64,000 nt of DNA, taken from assembly GCA_018335585.1 (NCBI GenBank), contig JAGXRZ010000020.1:1-64000 (forward strand). Reading direction: 5' to 3'. The translations under genes were made by a program, and so were the position numbers. This document shows, piece by piece, positions 37,810-48,132 of this stretch. The notes beneath the pieces are model-generated. The model was not told the origin of the DNA and searched no databases. It saw nothing but the letters and a program-made list of their open reading frames with translations. The stretch is from Selenomonadales bacterium (GTDB taxonomy: Bacteria; Bacillota; UBA994). Each line of letters starts with the position of its first letter. Position 1 is the first letter of the stretch.

Positions 37810-39137
37810 CGCCCTACCCCGACCCGCTCGCCCAATAGGCTAAACGTTTGCACCTTCGTTATGCGTACATCGAGGAGTTTGCCCACTAAGTCGGGCTCAT
37901 TGTTTATGTGCACTAGTTTGTTGGTGCGTGTCCTGCCGGTTAACCTGTCCGGATTAGTCTTACTTGGTCCCTCCACGAGCACTTCCACCACTTGGTTGGC
38001 AAGTTTCTGGTTGCGCTCGAGAGCAATGGCGTTGGCTGTCTCTATCAACTGCTTGAGGCGCATGCTCTTTTCAGGCTTTTGGAGGTGCTCCGCGTAATCT
38101 GCTGCCGGCGTGCCGCTGCGCGCCGAGTAGGCGAAGGCAAAGACAGAGTCAAAGCCAACTTCCCGCACCAGTGCCAAAGTATCGGCAAAGTCTTGCTCTG
38201 TCTCGCCCGGAAACCCGACGATGATGTCGGTAGTAATGGCCGCATGGGGGACTCTGCTCCGGAGTCTTTGCACGAGGGCTAAGTATGCTTCACGCGTGTA
38301 ACCTCGGTTCATTCTGGCCAAAACGGCATTGCTGCCGCTTTGGACAGGTAGGTGAAAGTGCTCGCAAACAGCCGGCGTGTTGGCAGCCGCAGCTATCAGC
38401 TTGTCGGAGAAGTCGCGTGGGTGTGAGGTCATAAAGCGCACGCGGGCGACACCGGGCACCTTGCCTATGGCGGTAAGCAGGTCAGCAAAATCTACCCTTA
38501 CCAAAGGTGCGAGGTCGCGGCCATAGGAGTTTACGTTTTGACCGAGCAAGGTAACTTCACGGCAGCCATGCTCGGCGAGCGCGCGCACTTCCGCGACAAT
38601 GGCGTCAAGCGAGCGGCTGCGTTCGCGCCCCCGCACGTAAGGCACAATGCAGTACGTGCAGTAGTTGTTGCAGCCGTACATAATCGTCACCCAGGCCTTA
38701 AGTCCATCCTGCCTTAAGCGCGGCAAGTCCTCGCGCACCTCACCTGCTTCATCTAAGACCGCTAGAACTTGACTTCCACCTGCCTGCACTTCCTCAAGTA
38801 GGCGCGGGAAGTCGGGCAAGTTATGCGTGCCAAAAATGAGGTCAAGGTAAGGGAACTTAGCGCGCAGGCTCTTCGCCACGTCGTCTTGTTGGGGCATACA
38901 GCCCGAAATGCCAATTATTAATGCGGGCTTCTCTTGTTTTAGTCGCGCCAGTTCCCCTAGTTTGCCGTACACTCTGCTTTCGGCATGCTCGCGTACACAG
39001 CAGGTTATGAGTAGGATAATGTCGGCTTCTGCCTCCGTCTTGGCCTCGCTGTACCCCATGTTGACGAGGAAACCTGCTAAGACCTCCGCATCTGCTTCAT
39101 TCATTTGACACCCGAAAATGTGAAAGAAGTACTTCAT
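37806..39137 (-). CDS. miaB: tRNA-2-methylthio-N6-dimethylallyladenosine synthase
   Basis: 443 residues from ATG 39137, with GGAGG upstream (an earlier ATG at 39149 overlaps that site). Radical-SAM methylthiotransferase: the N-terminal domain holds the auxiliary cluster cysteines (IFGCQMNEADAE; ITCCVREHAES; ISGCMPQQ), the radical-SAM cluster is CNNYCTYC near 155, and a C-terminal TRAM domain (about 375-440) binds RNA. It completes ms2i6A37 after MiaA. First gene of the miaB-mutS-mutL-miaA-hfq-hflX series. Confidence 0.97.
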   Translation of the reverse strand: MKYFFHIFGCQMNEADAEVLAGFLVNMGYSEAKTEAEADIILLITCCVREHAESRVYGKLGELARLKQEKPALIIGISGCMPQQDDVAKSLRAKFPYLDLIFGTHNLPDFPRLLEEVQAGGSQVLAVLDEAGEVREDLPRLRQDGLKAWVTIMYGCNNYCTYCIVPYVRGRERSRSLDAIVAEVRALAEHGCREVTLLGQNVNSYGRDLAPLVRVDFADLLTAIGKVPGVARVRFMTSHPRDFSDKLIAAAANTPAVCEHFHLPVQSGSNAVLARMNRGYTREAYLALVQRLRSRVPHAAITTDIIVGFPGETEQDFADTLALVREVGFDSVFAFAYSARSGTPAADYAEHLQKPEKSMRLKQLIETANAIALERNQKLANQVVEVLVEGPSKTNPDRLTGRTRTNKLVHINNEPDLVGKLLDVRITKVQTFSLLGERVGVGR

Positions 39138-39149
39138 GTTGGCCTCCAT

Positions 39150-39395
39150 TGTGTGGAATCATGAATCATGAACTAGGGGTTGTCAGCGCGTGGCTGTGAG
39201 CTTTGAGCGGTGAGCTGTGAAGGGGGCAATCATGAATCAGCAATCTTGAATCATGAACTAGGGGTTGTCAGCGGAACCGGTCACCACTTGCGATACCGCT
39301 CTACTGGGCACTGAGCACTAGGCACTGGGCACTAGGCACTTCCCTCTACCAGCAGCCAAGAGCTAGGAGCCAGCACCTCCTCCGCTTTCTCCGCA
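39150..39395. repeat. Heptamer repeat island C
   Basis: Modules in order: GAATCAT heptamers (about 39157-39172), GGGGTTGTCAGCG (twice, near 39176 and 39261), four GCNNTGA heptamers (about 39192-39219), a second GAATCAT group, the conserved GGAACCGGTCAC block (about 39272-39283), five TRGGCAC-type heptamers (about 39304-39340) and AGAGCTAGGAGCCA units near 39358-39375. It separates miaB from the glycosyltransferase gene and holds no supported gene. Confidence 0.88.
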
Positions 39396-39396
39396 T

Positions 39397-40485
39397 CTAC
39401 CTTCCCTGCTGTAACAGCTCCACAATGTCCCGCGCGGCATGGGGGCGAGCTAGCTCCCGCGCCATACGCGACATACACGAAAGCCTCACCTCATCGTAGA
39501 TGAGGTCGGCAAGCTTCGGAGCTAAGGTCGATTCATCAAAGTGAATAGCCGCGAGGTTTTCCACGAGAAAAGTGGAATTTCGCCACTCTTGCCCGGGGAT
39601 AGGTGACACAAAAACCAGTGGTACGGCCATGGCCAAAGCTTCGGCGCATGTTACCCCGCCCGGCTTGGTTACCAGCACATCCGCGGCGGCCATATAGACT
39701 TCGACGTTCTCGACGAAGCCTAAGACCATGACGGGATTGACAAAGCGAGCCGCCTTGAGCTCGCGCAACAAAGCCTCGTTGGTTCCGGCGAGTACAATTA
39801 TCTGGCAATCGGCTAGTGAGCTATCTAGTAAGCGTACCATCTCTGACGGCGTTCCCATCCCGAGTCCCCCGCCCATGAGTAGCACCGTAGGCCTGTGGGA
39901 GAGGCCTAAGGCTAGACGCGCCTCACTTTTGCTGGGAGGAGTCGCGAACTGCGGGCGAATCGGGATGCCCAGTGGAGCGAGAGCTGCTTCCGGCACGCCA
40001 AGCTGGCGGATAAGTGGGACTAATTTGTGGGAAGCAAGTACATACGTGTCTATCGCCGGGTTAACCCAAGTATAGTGCACTGTGAAGTCGGTGACCGCCG
40101 CGACGAGACGCACGGGTGCGTTTAGCCTTAGTTTAAGCGCGGACAATAGCCCCGCTGGGAAGCTGTGCGTGCACAGTATCGCATCGGGGCGGTGTTGCGT
40201 TAAGAGTCGCTTAAACTTTCGGCACAAAAGTTTATTGATAACGGAAGTAAAGTCGTACAGCATCGGTTCTTCTGTCCACTGGTACAGCTTGCCGTAGACG
40301 CTCGGCGTATAGCGCAACATCTTTAAGTAGCTTTCCAATAGCACCTTCGAGAGAAAGGGACTGACAAAATCTAACCCGTCAATCAACTGCACGGTGTGGC
40401 CCTGACGTTTTGCCTCTTGGGCTAGTGCCTCTGCAACTTGATTATGGCCGTGACCTATGGACGCGGAAAACACCATTACGTTCAT
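39397..40485 (-). CDS. Diacylglycerol glycosyltransferase (MGDG synthase/UgtP-like)
   Basis: 362 residues of GT-B fold, glycosyltransferase family 28 type. The N-terminal part has the family motif SASIGHGHNQVAEAL (8-22) and FVSPFLSKVLLESYLKM; the C-terminal part has MGGGLGMG and the sugar-nucleotide site VTKPGGVTCAEALAM (near 273). Such enzymes add glucose or galactose to diacylglycerol at the inner membrane face, making glycolipids or the lipoteichoic acid anchor. Acceptor and sugar cannot be read from the sequence. Confidence 0.85.
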   Translation of the reverse strand: MNVMVFSASIGHGHNQVAEALAQEAKRQGHTVQLIDGLDFVSPFLSKVLLESYLKMLRYTPSVYGKLYQWTEEPMLYDFTSVINKLLCRKFKRLLTQHRPDAILCTHSFPAGLLSALKLRLNAPVRLVAAVTDFTVHYTWVNPAIDTYVLASHKLVPLIRQLGVPEAALAPLGIPIRPQFATPPSKSEARLALGLSHRPTVLLMGGGLGMGTPSEMVRLLDSSLADCQIIVLAGTNEALLRELKAARFVNPVMVLGFVENVEVYMAAADVLVTKPGGVTCAEALAMAVPLVFVSPIPGQEWRNSTFLVENLAAIHFDESTLAPKLADLIYDEVRLSCMSRMARELARPHAARDIVELLQQGR

Positions 40486-40566
40486 CTAGCGAACACCCAC
40501 CTCGCTTGGTACTACCCTACCATCTTACCATATCGGTGGGCAATGCGGCAGGTGAGGGTGAACGAG

Positions 40567-40941
40567 TTAAATCGGTCGCGCAGGCAAGTCCCGGCTGGCG
40601 ACAATGTCGACGCCTAACCCCAGTAGGTCCGGAAAGATGACTTGACCGACTTTGATGGGGGCGTCAACGATAATTTCGCTGAGAAGTTGTACACCTACGG
40701 GTACGCAGGCTTTAGGCAAAGAACCGGCGGATACTACCGGCAATAGCGGCAGTACGCCCCCTCTGACGCGCACCGTAGTCGTCAACATGCGCAACGGATT
40801 TGTAGACTCTGCATAAGCATAGCTCTTGCCTCGCTCGCAGATAAAGCCCTGCATGGAAGCGACTTGCCCGTCTGCGATGCATACCTCGCCGATGCAACCG
40901 ATGGGGCAGACGATGCAGATTAGCTTGCGATTAGCGCTCAT
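40567..40941 (-). CDS. DUF1667 domain-containing protein
   Basis: 124 residues. The N-terminus has ICIVCPIGC and later GFICERGKSYA, four conserved Cys that may bind a metal or Fe-S cluster. In Bacillota this family sits beside GlpA-like and NAD(FAD)-dependent dehydrogenase genes, as here (its start overlaps the preceding gene's end). It probably serves as a small redox partner or takes the role of GlpC in glycerol 3-phosphate oxidation; that is inference. Last gene of the glp operon. Confidence 0.85.
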   Translation of the reverse strand: MSANRKLICIVCPIGCIGEVCIADGQVASMQGFICERGKSYAYAESTNPLRMLTTTVRVRGGVLPLLPVVSAGSLPKACVPVGVQLLSEIIVDAPIKVGQVIFPDLLGLGVDIVASRDLPARPI

Positions 40942-43675
40942 GCTTCTCTACCTCCCGCAGTGACACGCACAGCTCGTTAGCGCCCTCTGCCAGCGATAGC
41001 GCATTGACATCTACAGTAATCATTTCGCTTGGCTTGGCCACAGGGAATCTTCTCGTTAAGGGCGTCTGGTGTCCGGAGGTTACGGTCAGAGTGCATCGCT
41101 GTAGTGGAATTGTGGCACGCAAGTAGAGGCGTATTGTGTCTTCTGCTCCCGCTGGCAGTGCGATCTTCTGTGGTACGACGGTGCGCACTCCTTCACCTGC
41201 CCTGACGGATAACGTCTGACAAGTGGGCGGCATGTTGCCGGCCGCAAAATCGGCTGCTGCCCGGCCGGCTAACTCGCTCTCCTCCGAGACGAAATCTACT
41301 AAGTCATGGACGTGCAGGACATTACCTGCCGCAAATATGCCCGGTACTGAAGTGTGGCGAAACTGGTCGACAACCGGGCCCAAGGTAACGGGGTCAAACA
41401 GAACTCCTAACTCGCGTGATAGCTCGTTCTCGGGGATGAGGCCGACCGACAACAACAGGCAATCGCAATCCAAGGCGAACTCGCTTCCGGGTATGGGGCT
41501 CTTGTTCTCGTCTACCTTGGCTACCGTTACTCCGGTGACGCGGTCCTTGCCGTGCACTTCGGTTACGGTATGTGATAGGTACAGAGGTATATCGTAATCC
41601 TCAAGGCATTGTACGATGTTTCGCGTCAGGCCGTTGGAGTAGGGCATAATCTCAACTACCGCCAGTACCTTAGCACCCTCAAGTGTCAGTCGTCTGGCCA
41701 TAATGAGGCCAATATCGCCCGACCCGAGCACCACTATTTTCTTGCCTGGGAGGTATCCCTCCATGTTAACGATGCGTTGCGCGGCACCGGCGGTAAAAAC
41801 ACCGGCCGGGCGACTGCCTGGGATGCGAATCGCCCCTCGCGTTCGCTCACGGCAGCCCATCGCCAGCACCACTGCGCGCGCAGCAACCTCCATAGGACCG
41901 TGCGCAGCACTTGAGACAAGTACCTGAAACCCAGGTCTAACCTGGCGCACCATCGTATCAAGATACACAGTGATCGCGGCATCAGCCAGTACCATATCAA
42001 TGTAGCGCTGTGCGTAGGTCGGCCCCGTCAGCTCCTCGTTAAAGCGGTGCAGCCCAAAGCCATTGTGTATGCACTGGTTCAGGATGCCCCCGAGTTCCCT
42101 GTCCCTTTCCATGATGACGACGCGCTTGGCGCCTCGTTCGCGCGCGGCCAGCGCGGCCGCTAGTCCTGCCGGTCCTCCGCCGATGACGGCGACGTCAAAT
42201 TCCGGTCTTGTGTCTGCCACGGGGTGGCCTCCGCGCCGAGGAAAATATAGGAAGGACTCCGAAGTGTCTTTGCGTACGGAGCTAAGCGGCAAGCCAAGCT
42301 CTCTTGCTAGCAGTGCCGAGGTCCGCGGCCCACAGAAGCCACCTTGACAGCGTCCCATCCCGGCCCGCGTACGCACTTTTACGGCGTCTAGTGTATGTGC
42401 GGGGCATGGTGCGTGAATGGCAGAAACGATTTCGGCCTCAGTCACGCCCTCGCAGCGACAGATAATCCTGCCATGCAGCGGGTTTAGGGCAAACAGGTGC
42501 CTCCTGCCCGGCTCTCCGTGTTCCTTATAGGAAAGATGGGCTGGCCTTAAGGGCATAAAACGCGGATTAGGCTTAAGATGAAGGCCTAGCTCGCGCAGGA
42601 TATCGACCGTCCTTTCGGCAATAGCCGGCGCGGCAGTGAGGCCGGGCGACTGGATGCCGGCAGCATGTATTAGACCGCGTACAACGGGCGACGGGCCGAT
42701 GATAAAGTCATCATGTTGTGCGACGGCACGCAACCCAGCAAACTGAGTGATTACTGCCCCTAGCGGCAGGGAAGGAACAAGCTTCTTGGCCCCGTCTATG
42801 ATTTCTGAAAGTCCTATGGCCGTGGTAGCTAGGTCCTCTGGGTCGCTGACATTGGCGGCATTCGGACCGATAAACAAGTTGCCGTGCACCGTTGGCCCGA
42901 CGACAATGCCTTTAGACACCTTTGTCGGTGTGGGGAAAAGCACGGACTTAACACAGTCCTCAAGTGTGCTGTCAAAAAGGAGGTACTCGCCTTTGCGCGG
43001 TGTAATGGCCACACTATCGTCGCCGACTAGGGCCGCTATGCTGCCCGCGTGTACCCCGGCAGCGTTGATTATCCAGGTGGTTTCGATGTAACCGTGTGCG
43101 GTGACGACTCCGGCTACTGCGTTTCCGTTGACTACAATTTGCTCCACCGCGTGCTCGCGTAACACAGTAACGCCGTTCTGTACCGCATTCTCGGCAAAGG
43201 CCAAGGTAGCATCAAACGGCGATACGATACCGGCGGTAGGCGCCCACAAAGCGCCTAGAGCTGTCTTGGTGATGTGTGGTTCCAATTCAAGGAGCGTATC
43301 CCGAGAAATTAGCTCGAGCCTAGGCACGCCGTTCGCTTTGCCCCGCCGCAGCAAGTCGCTCTGCACGGCAAGGTCGTGCTCATCTAACGCCACGACGAGG
43401 GAGCCAATCCACTTAAGACGGATGCCAAGCTCCGCCTCCAGTTCGTGATACAGCGCATTGCCGCGCACATTGAGCGAGGCTTTATGCGTCCCAGGCAGCG
43501 CGTCAAACCCGGCATGGAGGATGCCGCTGTTGGCTTTAGATGTCCCCATACCTAGGTCAGGATGCTTTTCCAGCACGACGACGCGTAGGTTATAGCGCGA
43601 AAGCTCGCGGGCTATGGCACTACCCACTATTCCGCCACCTACTATAACGACGTCGGCTCTTGTTGTTCTTGTCAA
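40931..43675 (-). CDS. Fused GlpA-like FAD dehydrogenase and pyridine nucleotide-disulfide oxidoreductase
   Basis: About 914 residues from TTG 43675, nine bases after GGAGG; a GTG at 43690 precedes that site and is less likely. Residues about 1-360 are a DAO-type FAD domain (VVIVGGGIVGSAIARELSRYN), 385-475 a BFD-like [2Fe-2S] domain (CRCEGV...MGRCQGGFC), then about 490-810 a second flavoprotein (VAVIGGGPAGLAAALAARERG; NAD-binding VVLGSGDIGLIMARRL). The first half oxidises glycerol 3-phosphate or a similar substrate; the second would pass electrons to NAD or another carrier. In many clostridia these are two genes. It sits between glpP and a DUF1667 gene. Confidence 0.88.
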   Translation of the reverse strand: MTRTTRADVVIVGGGIVGSAIARELSRYNLRVVVLEKHPDLGMGTSKANSGILHAGFDALPGTHKASLNVRGNALYHELEAELGIRLKWIGSLVVALDEHDLAVQSDLLRRGKANGVPRLELISRDTLLELEPHITKTALGALWAPTAGIVSPFDATLAFAENAVQNGVTVLREHAVEQIVVNGNAVAGVVTAHGYIETTWIINAAGVHAGSIAALVGDDSVAITPRKGEYLLFDSTLEDCVKSVLFPTPTKVSKGIVVGPTVHGNLFIGPNAANVSDPEDLATTAIGLSEIIDGAKKLVPSLPLGAVITQFAGLRAVAQHDDFIIGPSPVVRGLIHAAGIQSPGLTAAPAIAERTVDILRELGLHLKPNPRFMPLRPAHLSYKEHGEPGRRHLFALNPLHGRIICRCEGVTEAEIVSAIHAPCPAHTLDAVKVRTRAGMGRCQGGFCGPRTSALLARELGLPLSSVRKDTSESFLYFPRRGGHPVADTRPEFDVAVIGGGPAGLAAALAARERGAKRVVIMERDRELGGILNQCIHNGFGLHRFNEELTGPTYAQRYIDMVLADAAITVYLDTMVRQVRPGFQVLVSSAAHGPMEVAARAVVLAMGCRERTRGAIRIPGSRPAGVFTAGAAQRIVNMEGYLPGKKIVVLGSGDIGLIMARRLTLEGAKVLAVVEIMPYSNGLTRNIVQCLEDYDIPLYLSHTVTEVHGKDRVTGVTVAKVDENKSPIPGSEFALDCDCLLLSVGLIPENELSRELGVLFDPVTLGPVVDQFRHTSVPGIFAAGNVLHVHDLVDFVSEESELAGRAAADFAAGNMPPTCQTLSVRAGEGVRTVVPQKIALPAGAEDTIRLYLRATIPLQRCTLTVTSGHQTPLTRRFPVAKPSEMITVDVNALSLAEGANELCVSLREVEKHER

Positions 43676-43742
43676 GTCCACTTCCTCCACATTACCGGGA
43701 CCGTCTCTTATTCTCCGCCCACGTACAGATTTGTCAGTTGCC

Positions 43743-44321
43743 TTATACTTCGTTTATACTCCACAGCTCGGGGCGACTCGTGCTTACGGCAGTGACACCG
43801 CTCTTTAGCACACGCAGTACTTCATCGCGCGTGGATAGCAGTCCCCCCGCCATAACCGGCAGTCGCGTCTGAGTCAGCAAATTAGCGATAATGGGTGCCG
43901 GAACTACTGCCGGCAATACTTCCAGCATATCCGGCCTAGTATGCTTGAGCAGATTGAGCCCGGTGCGCAAAGACTCCGAATCCACGAGAAACAGCCGTTG
44001 GATAACCAAGATACCTTCTTCTTGCGCGAGTCTAACGAGCTGCGCCTTAGTGGTGACGACGGCCGTGACCCCGAGTTTGGCAACTAGCTTAAGGCCCGCG
44101 CGGTCTTTGCCTAGGCCGTCACAAAGGTCAAAGTGAATAATCAGGCGCTTTCGCCATTTGCTTGCTTCGGCGACGAGTGTAGGCAGTTCGTTAATGTCGC
44201 CAAACAGGGCAATAACGCTGTTGGCCGGGGTACTGCTTAAAGCTAAGCGGAAGTGTTCGCTATTACGCGGAGCCGGCACAATCGGTTGGTTGCCCACTAT
44301 CTTGGAAGTTGGAATTACCAC
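43743..44321 (-). CDS. glpP: Glycerol 3-phosphate-responsive antiterminator GlpP
   Basis: 192 residues, TIM-barrel-like protein of the GlpP family. Recognisable stretches are IALFGDINELP (38-48), HFDLCDGLGKDRAGLK (about 71-86), VIQRLFLVDSESL and the C-terminal AGGLLSTRDEVLRVLKSGVTAVSTS. With bound glycerol 3-phosphate it attaches to glp leader mRNA and lets transcription pass a terminator; a terminator-like hairpin is present in the glpF leader here. It follows glpK across a strong intercistronic hairpin. Confidence 0.92.
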   Translation of the reverse strand: MVIPTSKIVGNQPIVPAPRNSEHFRLALSSTPANSVIALFGDINELPTLVAEASKWRKRLIIHFDLCDGLGKDRAGLKLVAKLGVTAVVTTKAQLVRLAQEEGILVIQRLFLVDSESLRTGLNLLKHTRPDMLEVLPAVVPAPIIANLLTQTRLPVMAGGLLSTRDEVLRVLKSGVTAVSTSRPELWSINEV

Positions 44322-44344
44322 GACTAACTCCCTTTCTCTTTAAG

Positions 44345-44381
44345 GGGGACCGGCAGCGATTTAAGGCACTGCCGGAACCCC
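44345..44381 (-). promoter_or_regulatory. Intercistronic hairpin between glpK and glpP
   Basis: A strong imperfect stem: GGGGACCGGCAG (44345-44356) against 44369-44381, with 12-base loop. No T run follows on the minus strand, so it is not a standard terminator. It may be a processing or stability element, or a GlpP target. Confidence 0.5.
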
Positions 44382-44396
44382 ATCCCTAAACTGATT

Positions 44397-45908
<1,512 letters not shown>

Positions 45909-45929
45909 TTACAGACTATCCGGGAGTTT

Positions 45930-46754
45930 CTAGGCAGAGCGTTTGGCAGACCCCTTTTCCACATATGCATCTTTGCCTGTGGTGTAGGCTAAGCCTAAAA
46001 TGCCTGCAACCACGGCACCAAGTACCCAAAACACAGGCGTAAACTCACCTTTAAACAGAGCTTGATAGAAGACTGCGCCAAAGGCCCCGCCCAAGATTGG
46101 GCCGACCACCGGAATCCACGCGTATCCCCAGTTAGAGTCACCTTTGCCGGGGATAGGCAACAGGAAGTGGGCGATGCGCGGGCCAAGGTCGCGCGCGGGA
46201 TTGATGGCGTAACCGGTAGTCCCACCTAGAGACATACCAATCGCTACGATCAAGAGACCGACCGCTATCGGGGTTAGTCCTTGCGTAAACTGATTGGCGC
46301 CGATAAACATCAGGCCAAGAATTAGCATAAACGTGCCAAACACTTCGCTGAATAGATTCGCGTATGTGCTCTTAATGGCCGGGCCGGTAGAGAAAACGCC
46401 CAACTTGGCTCCCGCGTCGTCGGTCGCCCCCCAGTGCGGCAAGTAGTGGCAGAACACAAGCGCAGCGCCGATGATCGCGCCTAGCATTTGCGCGAGAATA
46501 TACGCAGGCACATCGGCCCAATCGAAGGCACCGTTGATAGCAAGCGCGATGGTTACTGCGGGGTTGAGATGCGCGCCGCTGATGCCGCCGACGGCAAAGA
46601 CTGCCATGGTGACCGCCAGGCCCCACGCCAGCGCTATGACTACCCAACCCGGGCTGTTCGAGTACACTTTCTTGAGACTTGCGCCGGCGCATACGCCGCC
46701 GCCAAAGATGATGAGAATCATGGTTCCGATTACTTCTCCGATGAATGGTGTCAT
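45930..46754 (-). CDS. glpF: Glycerol uptake facilitator
   Basis: 274 residues from ATG 46754, with AGGAGGAGG upstream; a frame opening at 46835 adds an unsupported N-terminus. MIP/aquaporin channel with six membrane helices, two re-entrant loops carrying HLNPAVTIA and the second NPA as INPARDLGPR. The Asp after the second NPAR is typical of glycerol-conducting members. It admits glycerol for GlpK. First gene of the operon. Confidence 0.96.
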   Translation of the reverse strand: MTPFIGEVIGTMILIIFGGGVCAGASLKKVYSNSPGWVVIALAWGLAVTMAVFAVGGISGAHLNPAVTIALAINGAFDWADVPAYILAQMLGAIIGAALVFCHYLPHWGATDDAGAKLGVFSTGPAIKSTYANLFSEVFGTFMLILGLMFIGANQFTQGLTPIAVGLLIVAIGMSLGGTTGYAINPARDLGPRIAHFLLPIPGKGDSNWGYAWIPVVGPILGGAFGAVFYQALFKGEFTPVFWVLGAVVAGILGLAYTTGKDAYVEKGSAKRSA

Positions 46755-46858
46755 TACATAACCTCCTCCTTCTTTAGAGTAACAGAAGTCGACCGTAGCC
46801 CTCCGCCCGCATCCTTTCTCGCGCACACCCCCCATTCACCTGTTCCCGCACTAGAGCC

Positions 46859-46904
46859 AAAAGACACAAAAGCCCAAACACACCTAGCTATCGGCACAGG
46901 CGTG
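46859..46904 (-). terminator. Terminator-like hairpin in the glpF leader
   Basis: On the minus strand CACGCCT (46904-46898) pairs with AGGTGTG (46885-46879, one G-U), followed by a T-rich tract including TTTT twice (46878-46859). It lies about 105 bases upstream of glpF. A leader terminator is what GlpP antitermination needs. The rest of 46755-46980 shows no open frame on the minus strand with a ribosome binding site. Confidence 0.5.
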
Positions 46905-46979
46905 CATGGACTTTCTCTTAGACTCCAGTCCAGAATTCTCGATTACCATGTATTTCGCTATGCATTTTCGGATTCCTTC

Positions 46980-47008
46980 TTTACAAGAAAAATAATTTTT
47001 CTGAACAA
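46980..47008 (-). promoter_or_regulatory. Candidate glp operon promoter
   Basis: On the minus strand TTGTTC (47008-47003), a 17-base spacer and TGTAAA (46985-46980), in an A/T-rich stretch that ends just before repeat island D. It would give a leader of about 220 bases. Confidence 0.45.
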
Positions 47009-47012
47009 CTTT

Positions 47013-47206
47013 GAGGCGTTAGCCTTTAGGCGTGAGGCGTTAGAAGAGCCGTAAGCTGTGAGCAGGACGGTCACCACACGACACGACTCTACTGGGCACT
47101 GAGCACTTGGCACTAGGCACCCTCGCCACTCTTGCCTCTTGCTTCTCGCATCTTGCCTCTTGTAGCTAGCAACCCCCTCGCCTCCCCCCGAAGTGCAAAG
47201 TGCAAC
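47013..47206. repeat. Heptamer repeat island D
   Basis: AGGCGTT-type heptamers (about 47014-47041), a GTAAGCTGTGAGC unit (47051-47063), the shared GACGGTCAC block (about 47066-47075), four TRGGCAC heptamers (about 47093-47120), five CTTGCCT-type heptamers (about 47127-47163) and two AAGTGCA copies (47191-47204). All lie between the glp promoter and yitT; no gene is seen. Confidence 0.88.
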
Positions 47207-47242
47207 CATATGCTACAATAACGTCGTGGGAGGTGGCGCAAC

Positions 47243-48079
47243 TTGTCTCGCAATATTAAGGACTACATCGGCATTCTATTCGGTGCGCTGATTGTGGCGC
47301 TCGGGTTAAACTATCTACTTATCCCTAATCGCATTGCGGCAGGCGGAGCGAGCGGCATCGCCACTATCCTGGTGCACTTGGTTGGAATTCCTCCTAGTGT
47401 CGTGTTGCTGGCCATCAACGCGCCCCTGCTGATTGCAGGGTCACGCGTCTTTGGTGTCCGGTTTGGCGCCTACACCCTGCTTGGCACTTTGTCCTTAGTC
47501 GTAGCCGTAGGCTTCACGCAAGGCATAGCACCGCTGACCACGGACCCCCTTTTGGCCGCGCTCTATGGCGGCGTCGTTACAGGCATCGGTATGGGCATCG
47601 TGTTTCGTTTTCGGGGGTCGACCGGCGGAACCGACATTGCCGCCAAACTAGCCGCTCACTACAGCGGCATCAGCCTTGGAGACGCGCTTTTGGCTATTGA
47701 CGCCTTAGTGGTCATTGTGGCGGGCATTTTGTTTTCGGCGGAATATGCCATGTACGCTCTGATCGCCATCTTCGTCTGCACCAAAACTATCGATGTGGTG
47801 CAGGAGGGGCTCTACACCGCCAAGGCGATGTTTGTCGTCTCAGATCGCGGCGAGACAATCGCCAATGCGCTTATAAGCAGAATCGACCGCGGGGTGACTT
47901 TGCTCCCGAGCAAAGGTGGTTTCAGCAAACAGGAAAGGACTACCCTGTTTTGCGTCGTGGCGAGAACAGAGCTCACCCGCGCAAAAAGAGTAGTCCTGGA
48001 AGTCGACGCGAACGCATTTATTGTTATCACCGATGCGCATGAAGTCTTGGGGGAAGGTTTTAAAGTGGAGCTGCCCTAG
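47243..48079 (+). CDS. YitT family membrane protein (DUF161/DUF2179)
   Basis: 278 residues from a TTG at 47243, after GGGAGGTGG. Five or six membrane helices (about 10-195) with the family's ALGLNYLLIPNRIAAGGASGIATI and FRGSTGGTDIAAK, then a cytoplasmic DUF2179 domain (about 205-278: MFVVSDRGETIANALISRIDRGVTLLPSKGGF). Function is not firmly established; transport is suspected. A TACAAT at 47214-47219 is a possible -10, placing the promoter at the edge of repeat island D. Confidence 0.9.
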   Translation: MSRNIKDYIGILFGALIVALGLNYLLIPNRIAAGGASGIATILVHLVGIPPSVVLLAINAPLLIAGSRVFGVRFGAYTLLGTLSLVVAVGFTQGIAPLTTDPLLAALYGGVVTGIGMGIVFRFRGSTGGTDIAAKLAAHYSGISLGDALLAIDALVVIVAGILFSAEYAMYALIAIFVCTKTIDVVQEGLYTAKAMFVVSDRGETIANALISRIDRGVTLLPSKGGFSKQERTTLFCVVARTELTRAKRVVLEVDANAFIVITDAHEVLGEGFKVELP

Positions 48080-48132
48080 ACGGCCATTGTGCACCCGCGC
48101 GCGGACAGCGGCAAGCGGATGGCGAGACGGTT

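Noticed and set aside
44345-44381. Rho-independent terminator ending glpFK
   Set aside because: Strong stem but no T run on the minus strand, and glpP follows at once on the same strand.
46488-47054. 188-residue plus-strand frame across the glpF start and leader
   Set aside because: It is antisense to glpF and its leader, has no ribosome binding site, and its product resembles no protein.
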